In this document: one piece after another, positions 17,413 through 26,521 of the stretch
Numbering within the stretch: position 1 is the stretch's first letter
Layout: each line of letters starts with the position of its first letter
Assembly (NCBI RefSeq): GCF_017313765.1
Contig: NZ_JAFLNC010000001.1
Span: forward strand, 806,001-870,000
Reading direction: 5' to 3'
Source: Sneathiella sedimenti
GTDB lineage: Bacteria; Pseudomonadota; Alphaproteobacteria; Sneathiellales; Sneathiellaceae
Length of the DNA: 64,000 nt
The notes under the pieces: model-generated
Told to the model about the DNA's origin: nothing
What the model saw: only the letters and a program-made list of their open reading frames with translations
Databases searched by the model: none
Translations under genes and position numbers: made by a program

Positions 17413-18084
17413 TCAGGAAGTCTGCCGCCAGAGGGGATCTTTGATCTTCTCGAGAAAGGCGGCATGGGCCGCACGTTCCGCGTCGCTCGCGCTATGGGGA
17501 CGGGGCGGCCGGACTTCCCGGGCAACAGTGGCCGACATTTGCGCGCCGCTTTCCTCAAGCGAGAGCCCGCGCTGTCGTCCGCCGATCAGTTCAAGATAAA
17601 CCTCCGCCAACAGTTCCGCATCGAGAAGCGCGCCATGCTTGGTTCGCGCCGAGTTATCAATGCCGAAACGCCGGCAAAGCGCATCAAGGTTGGCCTGCGC
17701 GCCCGGGAATTTCTGTCGCGCCATGGCCACGGTATCGATACTGCGGGACATGGGAAGGACCGGACGCCCGAGACGGGAAAGCTCCGCGTTCAGGAACTTC
17801 ATATCGAACGCCGCATTGTGGATAACCAGAGGATCGTCTCCGATAAAGGCGAGGAATTCGTCAATTTCCTCGGCAATGACGTTATGCCCCTTTAGAAATT
17901 CGGCGCTCAATCCATGCACCTTGAACGCAGCTTCCGGCATGTCGCGTTCCGGATTGATGTAGCGGTGGTAGGTTTCGCCAGTCGGGATATGGTTGATCAG
18001 CTCGATGCAGCCGATTTCCACGATCCGGTCACCCTCCGCGGGCTCAAACCCTGTGGTTTCCGTATCGAGGACGATCTCACGCAT
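17413..18084 (-). CDS. dnaQ: DNA polymerase III epsilon subunit (proofreading exonuclease)
   Basis: 3'-5' exonuclease of the replicative polymerase core. The DEDDh fold motifs are visible: Exo [12 protein letters not shown] at residues 5-15, Exo II with [16 protein letters not shown] near residue 95, and Exo [21 protein letters not shown] near residue 155 with the catalytic His and Asp. The 223-residue length suits the family. It overlaps coaE by 8 bp and is the last gene of the ppsR-maf-aroE-coaE-dnaQ unit that reads away from the origin. Confidence 0.96.
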   Translation of the reverse strand: MREIVLDTETTGFEPAEGDRIVEIGCIELINHIPTGETYHRYINPERDMPEAAFKVHGLSAEFLKGHNVIAEEIDEFLAFIGDDPLVIHNAAFDMKFLNAELSRLGRPVLPMSRSIDTVAMARQKFPGAQANLDALCRRFGIDNSARTKHGALLDAELLAEVYLELIGGRQRGLSLEESGAQMSATVAREVRPPRPHSASDAERAAHAAFLEKIKDPLWRQTS

Positions 18085-18667
18085 CTTTCAGCTGCTCCAC
18101 CAGTTTCTTAACCTGCTCGAAAGTTTCCTCCATGCTGCAATGGGTGTCGATAACAAAATCTGCCTTCTCGCGCTTTACCGCGTCATCGACCTGTCGGGCG
18201 AGGATCGCCTCGAATTTTTCCGCGGTCATTTCCGGTCGCGCCAGCACCCGTTCCCGCTGCACAGGGGCGGGGGCAGAGACGACCACGATCTTATGGACCC
18301 GGTCTTCACCGCCTGTCTCGAAAATCAATGGAATATCAAGGACAACGAGGGAGTGGCCCTCTTTCTCCGCTTTCTCGAAAAAGGCCGCGCGACCACTGGA
18401 AAGAAGTGGATGTATGACTTTCTCAAGCCGCTCTATCTCCGCATCATTCCCAAGAACGAGCTTGCTGAGTCGCTGCCGGTCGACATAGTCCTCTGGCACG
18501 GCGTCGGGAAAAGCCTCACGGATCGGCTCAACACCGGCGCCGCCTTTCGCATAGAGCTTGTGAATTTCCGCGTCCGCGTCATAAACCGGAATACCGAGTT
18601 TACGAAACATCTCGGCCACGGTTGACTTTCCCATGCCGATAGATCCGGTCAGCCCCACAAGCAACAT
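18077..18667 (-). CDS. coaE: Dephospho-CoA kinase
   Basis: Final step of coenzyme A synthesis: ATP-dependent 3'-phosphorylation of dephospho-CoA. The P-loop [12 protein letters not shown] is at residues 6-17, the acceptor-binding [10 protein letters not shown] follows, and the core has [14 protein letters not shown] and [16 protein letters not shown]. The 196 residues are typical. It lies 1 bp after the aroE stop and overlaps dnaQ by 8 bp. Confidence 0.96.
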   Translation of the reverse strand: MLLVGLTGSIGMGKSTVAEMFRKLGIPVYDADAEIHKLYAKGGAGVEPIREAFPDAVPEDYVDRQRLSKLVLGNDAEIERLEKVIHPLLSSGRAAFFEKAEKEGHSLVVLDIPLIFETGGEDRVHKIVVVSAPAPVQRERVLARPEMTAEKFEAILARQVDDAVKREKADFVIDTHCSMEETFEQVKKLVEQLKDA

Positions 18668-18668
18668 G

Positions 18669-19535
18669 TTATTTCCCTTTCAATCCATCCAGCACATGGC
18701 GGCGCAGCGCCGCGTCCACCTCGGGCGTTATACCAAACCAGGCCTCAAATCCCGCCTTCGCCTGATGCAGCAGCATGCCAAGACCGTCAACCACGATACT
18801 GCCCCGCGATTTTGCCGCCGACAGCAACTCGGTTTCAAGCGGAACATAGACGATATCCGTCACGATCGCGGATTTTTTTAGCGCGTTCAGCGAAATTTCA
18901 AGCGGTGGCTGCCCCGTCATGCCGAGACTGGTGCAATTAACGAGGAGGTCAGCCGCCTCCAGGAGGTTTGAGCGGGCATCCCAAGGTGCCGCCTCTGCTG
19001 TTTCCCCGATATGTCCGGCAAGGGTTTCCGCCCGCGACAGAGACCGGTTACAGATAATGATTTTTGCCATGCCGAGATCTGTGAGTGCCACCGCAACGGC
19101 CCGCGCCGCGCCGCCCGCCCCGAGAAGAACCGCGGTCCCGCCCTTTAATTCCGATATTTCCACATGTTCGGCCAGCGAGTCGGTAAAGCCGATCCCGTCG
19201 GTATTTCTTCCGGTCAAACGACCGTCCGGCCCAACCACAACCGTGTTGACCGCACCGATCCGTTTCGCCGATGGATCGAGAATATCCACCACCTCAAACG
19301 CGGTTTCCTTCAATGGAATGGTGAGATTTGTGCCACGGAAAACGCCGCCTTCCGCCGCGCACTCATGTTTCAGCCGCGCGAATGTCTCGCCAAGCTCCTC
19401 GGGCTTGACGGGCCAAGCGCGATAGTCGGCATCAAGGCCGTATTTCTTGATCCAGTAACCATGCAGGCGGGGAGAGAGGGAATGGCTGATCGGCCAGCCC
19501 ATCACCCCGGCAATCTTTGTTGTTTTGTCCGTCAT
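18669..19535 (-). CDS. aroE: Shikimate dehydrogenase
   Basis: NADPH-dependent reduction of 3-dehydroshikimate in aromatic amino acid synthesis. The substrate-binding [17 protein letters not shown] is at residues 13-29, the catalytic Lys is in LTIPLKE, and the NADP-binding [13 protein letters not shown] follows near residue 137. VNCTSLGM and [18 protein letters not shown] complete the signature. The 288 residues are normal. It overlaps maf by 4 bp. aroA, acting two steps later, is at the right end of this window. Confidence 0.96.
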   Translation of the reverse strand: MTDKTTKIAGVMGWPISHSLSPRLHGYWIKKYGLDADYRAWPVKPEELGETFARLKHECAAEGGVFRGTNLTIPLKETAFEVVDILDPSAKRIGAVNTVVVGPDGRLTGRNTDGIGFTDSLAEHVEISELKGGTAVLLGAGGAARAVAVALTDLGMAKIIICNRSLSRAETLAGHIGETAEAAPWDARSNLLEAADLLVNCTSLGMTGQPPLEISLNALKKSAIVTDIVYVPLETELLSAAKSRGSIVVDGLGMLLHQAKAGFEAWFGITPEVDAALRRHVLDGLKGK

Positions 19536-20158
19536 GCGGTTATCCCGATTTTATGGCCACGCAGAAAATCAAGCAGCGGCAACAGCGGCAGCCCGAGGAT
19601 AGAGAAAAAGTCCCCTTCGACACGGGCAAAAAGATGTGCGCCCAGACCTTCCAGCTGGTAGGCCCCGACGGAGGAGAGAATATCCTCTCCCGCCTCGGCG
19701 AGATAGCGATCAAGGAAAGCATCGTCGAAATTGCGCATGGTCAGCCGCGCCTCATCCACATGCCGCCAGATAACAGACCCACCCTTGGCGACGCAGACCG
19801 CATTGGCGAGCCTATGGGTCTTGCCTTTCAGGCTCAGGAGATGCGCGCGCGCATGATCCATATCCACCGGCTTGTCGAACCAGATATTATTGCAGTCAAG
19901 GATCTGGTCGGCGCCGATGACCAGGGCTTCCGGCGCCTGTCCGGAGATGCGCGAGGCCTTGAGTTCGGCCAGCGCCACCGCCGTATCCGAGGCGGGCGCA
20001 CCGGCACCCCGCATGGCGTGCTTGACCTCGTCTTCATCCACATTTGCCGGGAGAATGGAAAAATCCAGCCCGGCACGCGTCAGCAATTGTGCGCGGGACG
20101 GGCTCTGCGACGCCAGGACAAGGTCCGACCTCGGGGATTTCGCGGGTGTTCCGGTCAC
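19532..20158 (-). CDS. maf: Maf-like nucleoside triphosphate pyrophosphatase
   Basis: Maf/HAM1 superfamily house-cleaning enzyme that hydrolyses non-canonical or excess nucleoside triphosphates. The N-terminal signature LVLASQSPSRAQLLTRAGL and the catalytic VIGADQILD are visible, followed by LSLKGKTHRLANAVCVAKGG. The 208 residues fit the family. It overlaps ppsR and aroE by 4 bp each, so translation is likely coupled. Which Maf subgroup and substrate it belongs to cannot be decided here. Confidence 0.93.
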   Translation of the reverse strand: MTGTPAKSPRSDLVLASQSPSRAQLLTRAGLDFSILPANVDEDEVKHAMRGAGAPASDTAVALAELKASRISGQAPEALVIGADQILDCNNIWFDKPVDMDHARAHLLSLKGKTHRLANAVCVAKGGSVIWRHVDEARLTMRNFDDAFLDRYLAEAGEDILSSVGAYQLEGLGAHLFARVEGDFFSILGLPLLPLLDFLRGHKIGITA

Positions 20159-20988
20159 AGCATTCTGTCCCTGGTTTCTTCCTTGCGGCGGTTATAAAGG
20201 GTAATGATCTGGGCGGCGGTTTCCTCGACCGAGCGGCGCGAGACATCGATAACCGGCCAGTCTTCGCGAGTGCAGAGCTTGCGCGCGAATATCACCTCTT
20301 CCTTGATCCGCTCCCGGTCGACATAATCCGTATCGACCTTCTGGTTGAGGCTGAGCAGCCGGTTCTTGCGGATCTGCGACAACCGGTCAGGACTGGTCGT
20401 CAGCCCGATCACCATCGTCTTTCGGCTGAGATTAAACAGCGACTCCGGCAGCTTGATATTCGGCACGATTGGAATATTCGCCGTCTTGATACCGCGGTGG
20501 GCAAGGTAAAAGGAGGTCGGTGTTTTAGAGGTGCGCGATACCCCAACAAGAACGATCTGCGCTTCGTAGAGGTCATCGGTCATCTGCCCGTCATCATGGG
20601 CCATGGTGAAATTCAGCGCCTCAATGCGGCTGAAATAATTCTTGTCTAGCATATGCTGCCGGCCGGGCAGACGGCGGATTTCCTGCCCAAGGAAACTGGA
20701 GAAGGCTGCCAGCACCGGATCGAGCACCGAAACGCAGGGAACTCCGACACGCTGGCATCCCAGCTCCAGTACATCGCGCATTTCCTTGCTGACCAGCGTA
20801 TACAGCACAAGACCCGGCTTTTTTACAATGGATTCAAGGATATCGTCGAGTTGACGGACAGTCCGCGTCAATGTCCAGACATGCTCGACGGGGGAAATCC
20901 CCTCAAACTGAACCAGCGCGGCCTTAGTCATGGATTGCAGGGTTTCCCCTGTGGAATCCGATACCAGATGAAGATGAAATTCCGACAT
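20155..20988 (-). CDS. ppsR: Pyruvate, water/phosphate dikinase regulatory protein (DUF299)
   Basis: Bifunctional ADP-dependent kinase and Pi-dependent pyrophosphorylase that switches PEP synthase or pyruvate phosphate dikinase off and on. The N-terminus (FHLHLVSDSTGETL) and the P-loop-like GVSRTSKTPTSFYLA at about 149-163 are diagnostic. The 277 residues match the family. In Rickettsia the homologous gene is RP001, and its position beside hemE marks the chromosomal origin in Caulobacter and Rickettsia. Here too it diverges from hemE across a 395-bp origin-like region. Confidence 0.95.
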   Translation of the reverse strand: MSEFHLHLVSDSTGETLQSMTKAALVQFEGISPVEHVWTLTRTVRQLDDILESIVKKPGLVLYTLVSKEMRDVLELGCQRVGVPCVSVLDPVLAAFSSFLGQEIRRLPGRQHMLDKNYFSRIEALNFTMAHDDGQMTDDLYEAQIVLVGVSRTSKTPTSFYLAHRGIKTANIPIVPNIKLPESLFNLSRKTMVIGLTTSPDRLSQIRKNRLLSLNQKVDTDYVDRERIKEEVIFARKLCTREDWPVIDVSRRSVEETAAQIITLYNRRKEETRDRML

Positions 20989-21383
20989 TTTGCTGCGTGG
21001 TTATCCTGTGAGTAATGTGAATAACAGGGATAACATGGCTGTTTGGAAAATCACAAAATTTTTCTCCCCGGTGCGGTTTTTTTTAACCGACATTTGTACG
21101 GCTGTGGGCAAAGAAATGAAGCTTGTCTGAATTACGGGTATATTTTCGCGAATAACCGGACCCAAATGAGTTATCCCCGTAATCCCCGATTTTTTTGTGA
21201 GCCAATCGGTCCTTTCTCACGTAGATATCAACAAATATGTGAAATGCTGGATTTTATCCCCAGAGTTTCTATAAAGGGCGTGGATAGAATTTTATCCCCG
21301 TTACCCACGGCGTACTACAACAACTACCACCTTTTATATAAATATATTATTTAAAGGGATAAGTTTCCGGGAAGGGAATAGGC
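20989..21383. other. Candidate chromosomal replication origin (oriC)
   Basis: A non-coding 395-bp gap lies between divergent ppsR and hemE, the place of the Caulobacter origin (RP001-homologue/hemE). DnaA-box-like TTATCC nonamers occur at 21001-21009 (+), 21025-21033 (-), 21171-21179 (+), 21254-21262 (+, TTATCCCCA, one mismatch to TTATCCACA), 21292-21300 (+) and 21354-21362 (-). The first two form an inverted repeat. A pure A/T stretch near the hemE side could be the unwinding element. I see no GANTC site inside it. Assignment rests on gene context plus boxes; no GC-skew was computed. Confidence 0.8.
21332..21355. other. Putative DNA unwinding element of oriC
   Basis: A run of 24 bases made only of A and T, rich in TATA steps, at the hemE-proximal end of the origin region. 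It lies about 30 bp after the DnaA-like box at 21292-21300 and next to the reverse box at 21354-21362. Such AT-rich stretches beside DnaA boxes are where strands first open. It could also contribute to the hemE promoter. Confidence 0.55.
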
Positions 21384-22421
21384 GTGACAGTTTCAACAAA
21401 TAAGCCCCTGCTGAAAAGCCTGTCAGGGGAGGTGCAATCAAGGCCCCCATTCTGGCTCATGCGCCAGGCAGGGCGCTATCTTCCTGAATATCGTGAAGCA
21501 CGGGCAAATGCGGGCAGTTTTCTTGACCTTTGCTACAACCCGGAGCTTGCCGAGGAAGTCACCCTTCAGCCCTTGCGCCGTTATGGCATGGATGCCGCCA
21601 TCCTGTTTGCCGATATTCTGCTTATTCCCCATGCGCTTGGTCAGCCGCTTGCCTACAAGGAAGGCGAGGGACCGGTGCTTGATCCCATCCGCGCGGCGAC
21701 GGAGCTTGGCAGGCTGGATGTCACCGATATCCATAAAACCCTCGACCCGGTCTATGAGACTGTTGCCCGGCTGAGCCAGTCGATCCCGAAGGACTGCACC
21801 CTGATCGGGTTTGCCGGGGCACCCTGGACCGTTGCGACCTATATGGTCGAGGGTCGCGGATCGAAGGATTACGCCAAGATCAAGCATTGGGCCTATAGCG
21901 ATCCCGTTGGATTCGATGTGCTGATGGACATTCTGGTCGAGGCGACAACGGCATACCTACTGAAGCAGGTGGCCGCCGGTGCCGAGGTGATCCAGATTTT
22001 TGATACCTGGGCCGGCGTGCTTCCCGACAATGAATTCAAAAAATGGTCCATAGAGCCGACAAGGCGCATCGTTGAGGGGCTACGTAGCCAATATCCCGAA
22101 TTACCCGTCATTGGCTTTCCCAAGGGCGTGGGGGGGAACATTATCGACTATGTGAGGGAGACGGGCGTGACGGCCGTGAGCCTGGATACGGGGACACCGC
22201 TCGACTGGGCCGCACGGGAAGTTCAAAGCCTTGTTCCGGTGCAGGGTAATCTTGATCCGATGCTGCTGGTTAGCGGCGGCGTGGCGATGGAGGATCGGAT
22301 CCGGCAAATTATTGATACATTTGTGAAAAATCCCTTTATCTTCAATCTTGGTCACGGGATCGTCCCGCAGACCCCGCCGGAAAATGTCGCCCGGCTGGCC
22401 GAGATTGTCCGCGGCGACTAA
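21384..22421 (+). CDS. hemE: Uroporphyrinogen decarboxylase
   Basis: Decarboxylates uroporphyrinogen III to coproporphyrinogen III in heme synthesis. The signature [19 protein letters not shown] is at about residues 20-38 with the substrate-binding Arg pair, and [16 protein letters not shown] follows near residue 146. QIFDTWAG and the C-terminal [15 protein letters not shown] are also typical. The start is GTG at 21384 after a GGGAAGGGAATAGG purine tract. At 345 residues it has normal length. It is first of the hemE-hemH-hemJ run on the right flank of the putative origin. Confidence 0.97.
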   Translation: MTVSTNKPLLKSLSGEVQSRPPFWLMRQAGRYLPEYREARANAGSFLDLCYNPELAEEVTLQPLRRYGMDAAILFADILLIPHALGQPLAYKEGEGPVLDPIRAATELGRLDVTDIHKTLDPVYETVARLSQSIPKDCTLIGFAGAPWTVATYMVEGRGSKDYAKIKHWAYSDPVGFDVLMDILVEATTAYLLKQVAAGAEVIQIFDTWAGVLPDNEFKKWSIEPTRRIVEGLRSQYPELPVIGFPKGVGGNIIDYVRETGVTAVSLDTGTPLDWAAREVQSLVPVQGNLDPMLLVSGGVAMEDRIRQIIDTFVKNPFIFNLGHGIVPQTPPENVARLAEIVRGD

Positions 22422-22430
22422 GGGAAAGTC

Positions 22431-23462
22431 ATGGCAAAAAAGGCTGTTGTGCTGTTTAACCTTGGCGGGCCGGACGCTCCGGAGGCAGTCGAGCCGTTTC
22501 TGTTCAACCTGTTTTATGATCCGGCCATCATCCGGCTGCCGACGCCTTTACGCTGGCTGGTTGCGAAGCTGATTTCCCGCCGCCGAGCCCCGGTTGCACA
22601 GGAGATTTATGCATTTCTGGGAGGATCTTCCCCGATCCTGCCGCAAACGAAGGCGCAGGCCAAGGCACTGGAACACAGCCTCAATGACGGTGCGGATGAT
22701 CTCCATAAAACCTTTATCTGCATGCGTTACTGGCACCCGTTTGCAGCGGATGTGGCGCGTGAGGTGAAGGACTGGAACCCTGATGAGGTAATCCTGCTAC
22801 CGCTTTATCCGCAGTTTTCCTCGACCACCAGCGCGTCCTCCCTCAAGGATTGGCAGTGCGCGGCAAGGGGTGTTGGGCTTAATGCACCGACGGCGGGGTT
22901 CTGCTGTTATCCGACCGAGGCGGGATTGATTTCGGCCTATGCTGAGCTGATTGAACCGAAACTCGCGCAACTGCAAGGAAAACCGTGTCGGCTGCTCTTT
23001 TCCGCCCATGGATTGCCGCAGAAAATTGTCGATGCCGGCGATCCCTATCAATGGCAGGTGGAACGGACGGCGGAGAAAGTTGTTGATAAGCTTGGTGTTG
23101 AAAATCTTGACTGGAAAGTCTGCTATCAAAGCCGCGTCGGGCCGATGAAATGGCTGGAACCCTCGACCGAAACCGAAATTCACCGCGCCGGGGAGGAGGG
23201 GATCAGCCTTGTAATCGTCCCCATCGCCTTCGTTTCTGAGCATTCGGAAACCCTGGTGGAGCTCGATATCGAATATGCCAAGCTCGCAAAGAAAGTGGGT
23301 GTTGACGAATATCTTCGGGTCAATACGGTCGGGGTTCATGAAGATTTTATTGCCGGTCTCGCGGCGATGGTTTTGAAGCTTTCCGGCCAATCCATTCAAA
23401 GCGAGAACGGCGGGCGGATATGCCCTTCGGGATTTAAAGATTGTTTGATGCTGGCGTCATGA
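22431..23462 (+). CDS. hemH: Ferrochelatase
   Basis: Inserts Fe2+ into protoporphyrin IX, the last step of heme synthesis. The N-terminus VVLFNLGGPDAPEAVEPFL, the central LLPLYPQFSSTTSAS, and the catalytic-His region LLFSAHGLPQKIVDAGDPY are all family signatures. CYQSRVGPMKWLEPSTE and VPIAFVSEHSETLVELDIEY complete the C-terminal half. The 343 residues fit. It starts 9 bp after hemE. The two remaining oxidation steps between HemE and HemH need HemN/HemF, not present here, and HemJ, encoded next. Confidence 0.97.
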   Translation: MAKKAVVLFNLGGPDAPEAVEPFLFNLFYDPAIIRLPTPLRWLVAKLISRRRAPVAQEIYAFLGGSSPILPQTKAQAKALEHSLNDGADDLHKTFICMRYWHPFAADVAREVKDWNPDEVILLPLYPQFSSTTSASSLKDWQCAARGVGLNAPTAGFCCYPTEAGLISAYAELIEPKLAQLQGKPCRLLFSAHGLPQKIVDAGDPYQWQVERTAEKVVDKLGVENLDWKVCYQSRVGPMKWLEPSTETEIHRAGEEGISLVIVPIAFVSEHSETLVELDIEYAKLAKKVGVDEYLRVNTVGVHEDFIAGLAAMVLKLSGQSIQSENGGRICPSGFKDCLMLAS

Positions 23463-23517
23463 CGCAATATCCCGTAAACATCAGTTGTGATTGATGATTT
23501 AGGAAGAGGGACTGACC

Positions 23518-23967
23518 TTGGACAACATTTTGGCCGATATTTATCCCTGGGTGAAGTCCCTGCATATCATCTCGGTCATTGCCTGGATGGCGGGCATGTT
23601 TTATCTGCCACGGCTCTATGTCTATCATGCGGATGCGGCCCCGGGATCCGAGCTGTCGGAGACCTTCAAGGTCATGGAACGGCGGCTATTGCGGGGAATT
23701 ATCAATCCGGCCATGATCATGACCTTTATTTTCGGCGGATTGCTTCTGCTGACGCCGGGCATTGTGGACTGGGGCGCTCCCTGGATCTGGTTGAAGCTGG
23801 CATTGGTGTTCCTGATGGCCGGATTTCACGGCAATCTGTCGAAATGGCGGAAAGAGTTCGCCGCGGATAAAAATCAGCGGCCCGCGAAATTCTATAGGCT
23901 TGTCAATGAGATACCGACTGTTCTGGTCATTGGAATTGTTATTCTGGTCGTCGTAAAACCGTTCTGA
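23518..23967 (+). CDS. hemJ: Protoporphyrinogen IX oxidase HemJ
   Basis: Membrane oxidase converting protoporphyrinogen IX to protoporphyrin IX, used by most Alphaproteobacteria instead of HemY or HemG. Four hydrophobic helices are visible. The conserved His of HemJ lies in WVKSLHIISVIAWMAGMFYLPRLYVYH, and the conserved Lys in WLKLALVFLMAGFHG. The start is TTG at 23518, preceded by a GAGGGA-like tract, giving 149 residues. It stands 55 bp after hemH, completing a heme cluster before rho. Confidence 0.93.
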   Translation: MDNILADIYPWVKSLHIISVIAWMAGMFYLPRLYVYHADAAPGSELSETFKVMERRLLRGIINPAMIMTFIFGGLLLLTPGIVDWGAPWIWLKLALVFLMAGFHGNLSKWRKEFAADKNQRPAKFYRLVNEIPTVLVIGIVILVVVKPF

Positions 23968-24181
23968 AAATCATTTCGGTCCGCATATTTCATTTGACTA
24001 ATTCCCATAATGCTGGCAATAGAAGCGTAACTTCATTGGACAATTTCTGCTCCACGGTCTCATTGCATCAAAAATATATTCGCAATTTTCACAAGACCCA
24101 TCATTAACGGTTTTCGATATATCCGTCCGACAGTGATCTGTTAATCCCTCTTACCTTCCTCATTACAGCGTAGAAAAATAC
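23968..24181 (+). promoter_or_regulatory. Long leader region of rho
   Basis: A 214-bp AT-rich gap separates hemJ from rho. It has no open frame of note. Rho is autoregulated through its leader in several bacteria, so this stretch may hold its promoter and leader, but I could not identify a convincing -35/-10 pair or riboswitch-like fold by eye. Confidence 0.35.
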
Positions 24182-25441
24182 ATGAATCTTCAAGAGCTTA
24201 AGAAAAAATCTCCCTCCGAAATCCTTGAACTGGCGGAAACGCGCGAAATCGAGAATGCGTCCACCTTGCGCAAGCAGGAACAGCTTTTCGCCATCCTCAA
24301 ATATGAGGCGGAAAACGGTGCCGAAATCACCGGTGGCGGCGTACTGGAAATTTTACAGGATGGATTCGGATTCTTGCGCTCACCCGATGCGAACTATCTT
24401 GCCGGGCCGGATGATATCTATATCAGCCCCAGCCAGATCCGCCGTTTCTCGCTTCGGACCGGGGATACGGTGGAAGGGCAGATCCGCAGTCCAAAGGACG
24501 GGGAACGATATTTCGCTCTTCTCAAAGTGCAGAAGATCAATTTCGAAGACCCTGAAAAAGCCCGCCACAAGATCAATTTCGACAACCTCACCCCGCTTTA
24601 TCCAGATGAGCGCATCAAGCTGGAAACCCCCGATCCAACAGCCCATAATATCAATTCTGCCCGCGTGATTGATCTTGTGTCACCACAGGGCAAGGGCCAG
24701 CGCGCACTAATTGTTGCGCCGCCCCGGACCGGTAAGACCGTCCTCTTGCAGAACATCGCCAATTCCATCACCACCAATAACCCGGAAGTCTACCTCATCG
24801 TTCTTCTTATCGACGAACGGCCCGAGGAAGTGACGGACATGAAGCGTTCGGTAAATGGGGAAGTTGTGAGTTCCACCTTCGATGAACCGGCCGCGCGTCA
24901 CGTTCAGGTCGCCGAAATGGTGATTGAGAAGGCGAAACGCCTGGTAGAGCACAAACGCGACGTGGTCATCCTGCTCGACAGTATTACCCGTCTGGCCCGC
25001 GCCTATAACACGGTCGTGCCGTCAAGCGGCAAGGTTTTGACTGGTGGTGTGGACGCCAACGCCCTGCAGCGGCCGAAACGGTTCTTCGGTGCCGCCCGGA
25101 ATATCGAGGAGGGGGGATCGCTGACCATCGTCGCCACCGCCCTGATCGAAACCGGCTCCCGTATGGACGAAGTGATTTTTGAAGAATTCAAGGGCACCGG
25201 CAATTCGGAAATCATCCTTGATCGTAAACTCTCCGACAAGCGCGTTTTCCCGGCCATCGACATCACCAAGTCCGGCACCCGGAAAGAAGAACTGCTGGTC
25301 GACAAGGCCACCTTGCAGAAAATGTGGGTGCTGCGCCGTATTCTCAACCCGATGGGCACCACCGATGCCATGGAGTTCCTGCTCGATAAACTTAAATCAA
25401 GCAAGACCAATGACGATTTCTTCGAATCCATGAATACGTAA
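24182..25441 (+). CDS. rho: Transcription termination factor Rho
   Basis: Hexameric RNA-dependent ATPase that ends transcription. The N-terminal helical domain (1-47) is followed by the OSB-fold RNA-binding domain with the RNP1-like DGFGFLRSP at about 60. The ATPase domain has Walker [14 protein letters not shown] near residue 180, Walker [17 protein letters not shown] near 262, and the secondary RNA-binding Q and R loops. It has 419 residues with no insertion domain. A strong intrinsic terminator follows within 21 bp. rho is conserved between the heme genes and mnmE in Alphaproteobacteria. Confidence 0.98.
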   Translation: MNLQELKKKSPSEILELAETREIENASTLRKQEQLFAILKYEAENGAEITGGGVLEILQDGFGFLRSPDANYLAGPDDIYISPSQIRRFSLRTGDTVEGQIRSPKDGERYFALLKVQKINFEDPEKARHKINFDNLTPLYPDERIKLETPDPTAHNINSARVIDLVSPQGKGQRALIVAPPRTGKTVLLQNIANSITTNNPEVYLIVLLIDERPEEVTDMKRSVNGEVVSSTFDEPAARHVQVAEMVIEKAKRLVEHKRDVVILLDSITRLARAYNTVVPSSGKVLTGGVDANALQRPKRFFGAARNIEEGGSLTIVATALIETGSRMDEVIFEEFKGTGNSEIILDRKLSDKRVFPAIDITKSGTRKEELLVDKATLQKMWVLRRILNPMGTTDAMEFLLDKLKSSKTNDDFFESMNT

Positions 25442-25461
25442 TTAAGTCAAAGTATTACACT

Positions 25462-25492
25462 AAAAAAGGCGCCTCAATCGGGCGCCTTTTTT
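25462..25492. terminator. Bidirectional intrinsic terminator between rho and qor
   Basis: Perfect inverted repeat: six A, GGCGCC, a 7-nt loop, GGCGCC, six T. The A-tract before and T-tract after the stem make it work in both directions, serving rho on the plus strand and the convergent quinone reductase gene on the minus strand. Confidence 0.92.
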
Positions 25493-25510
25493 ATTGGTAA
25501 GAAGAGGAAG

Positions 25511-26485
25511 TTAGACGGTGAAGACTGTCGAACCGGTGGTCTTGCGTCCTTCCAGGTCCTCATGGGCCTTGCGGGCCTCAGAGAGGGGATAGGTCTGGCC
25601 GATATTGACCTTGATGGCACCACTGCCGACCAGTGCCATCATGTCGGCTGCGGATTTTTCAAGCGCCGGCCGGGTTGCGTTATAGGCCATCAGGGACGGT
25701 CGGGTAACATAGAGGGAGCCTTTTGCGCCGAGAATGGCGAGATCGACACCCGTGACCGGCCCGGAAGAATTCCCGAAGGAGACCATCAGACCGCGCGGGG
25801 AAAGACAATCAAGGGATTTTTCGAAGGTATCCTTGCCGATGGAGTCATATACCACCGGAACCCCCTTGCCGTCGGTGATTTCCATGACTTTTTTCTGAAA
25901 ATCCTCCTCCCGATAGAGGATTGTATGGGTGCAGCCATGGGCTTTGGCCAGTTCCGCCTTTTCTTCCGACCCGACGGTACCGATAATGGTTGCGCCGATA
26001 TGTTTCGCCCATTGACAGGCGAACAGGCCCACACCACCCGCAGCGGCATGAAACAGGATGGTATCGCCTTGTTTCACGTGAAACGTTCGTTGCAACAGAT
26101 ATTCCGTGGTCATCCCCTGCAGCATCATGGCCGCCGCGGTCTGGTCATCAATGCTGTCAGGCAGGGTAATCAGGTTATCAATCGGCATGACCCGGGCCTC
26201 TGAATAGGCGCCGATGGGCCGCCCCGCATAGGCCACGCGATCGCCAACCTTGAAGCCGGTGACGCCCTCGCCCAATTCCTCAATAACGCCGGCGGCCTCC
26301 ATTCCCGTGGTTATCGGGAGGGGGGCAGGATAAAGGCCGGTGCGGAAATAGACATCGATGTAATTAAGGCCGACAGCTGTATGGCGCACGCGGGCCTCTC
26401 CGGGGCCCGGCTTCCCGACCGTCACATCTTCCCATTTCATGGTTTCGGGGCCGCCATGTTCATATTGTACGATTGCTTTTACCAT
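25511..26485 (-). CDS. NADPH:quinone oxidoreductase (zeta-crystallin type)
   Basis: Zinc-independent medium-chain dehydrogenase/reductase of the quinone oxidoreductase family. The N-terminal GroES-like part has GPGEARVRHTAVGLNYIDVYFRTG and PITTGMEAAGVIEELGEG. The Rossmann NADPH site is HAAAGGVGLFACQWAKHIG near residue 150. No structural or catalytic zinc cysteines are present, as expected. Its 324 residues are typical. The segment FHVKQ just before the Rossmann motif is encoded by a near-perfect parS sequence at 26070-26085. It is 36 bp downstream of ogt's stop on the same strand. Confidence 0.94.
   Translation of the reverse strand: MVKAIVQYEHGGPETMKWEDVTVGKPGPGEARVRHTAVGLNYIDVYFRTGLYPAPLPITTGMEAAGVIEELGEGVTGFKVGDRVAYAGRPIGAYSEARVMPIDNLITLPDSIDDQTAAAMMLQGMTTEYLLQRTFHVKQGDTILFHAAAGGVGLFACQWAKHIGATIIGTVGSEEKAELAKAHGCTHTILYREEDFQKKVMEITDGKGVPVVYDSIGKDTFEKSLDCLSPRGLMVSFGNSSGPVTGVDLAILGAKGSLYVTRPSLMAYNATRPALEKSAADMMALVGSGAIKVNIGQTYPLSEARKAHEDLEGRKTTGSTVFTV
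26070..26085. other. parS site (15/16 match) inside the quinone reductase gene
   Basis: TGTTTCACGTGAAACG, one base off the universal 16-bp ParB-binding palindrome TGTTTCACGTGAAACA. It lies in coding sequence, where the reverse strand encodes FHVKQ, and is about 4.7 kb from the putative origin and 8 kb from parB. The mismatch is in the outermost base, which usually matters least for binding. Confidence 0.75.
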
Positions 26486-26521
26486 TTTATTGTCCTTCTT
26501 AATTGCGCCCGTGAAACATCC

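Noticed and set aside
21043-21354. 103-codon frame in the ppsR-hemE gap
   Set aside because: No ribosome-binding site or family match; it spans DnaA-like boxes and the A/T run of the putative origin.
26509-26519. Sequence CCGTGAAACAT upstream of the quinone reductase gene, like half of parS
   Set aside because: Only one half of the palindrome is present; the other arm does not match, so ParB binding is unlikely.
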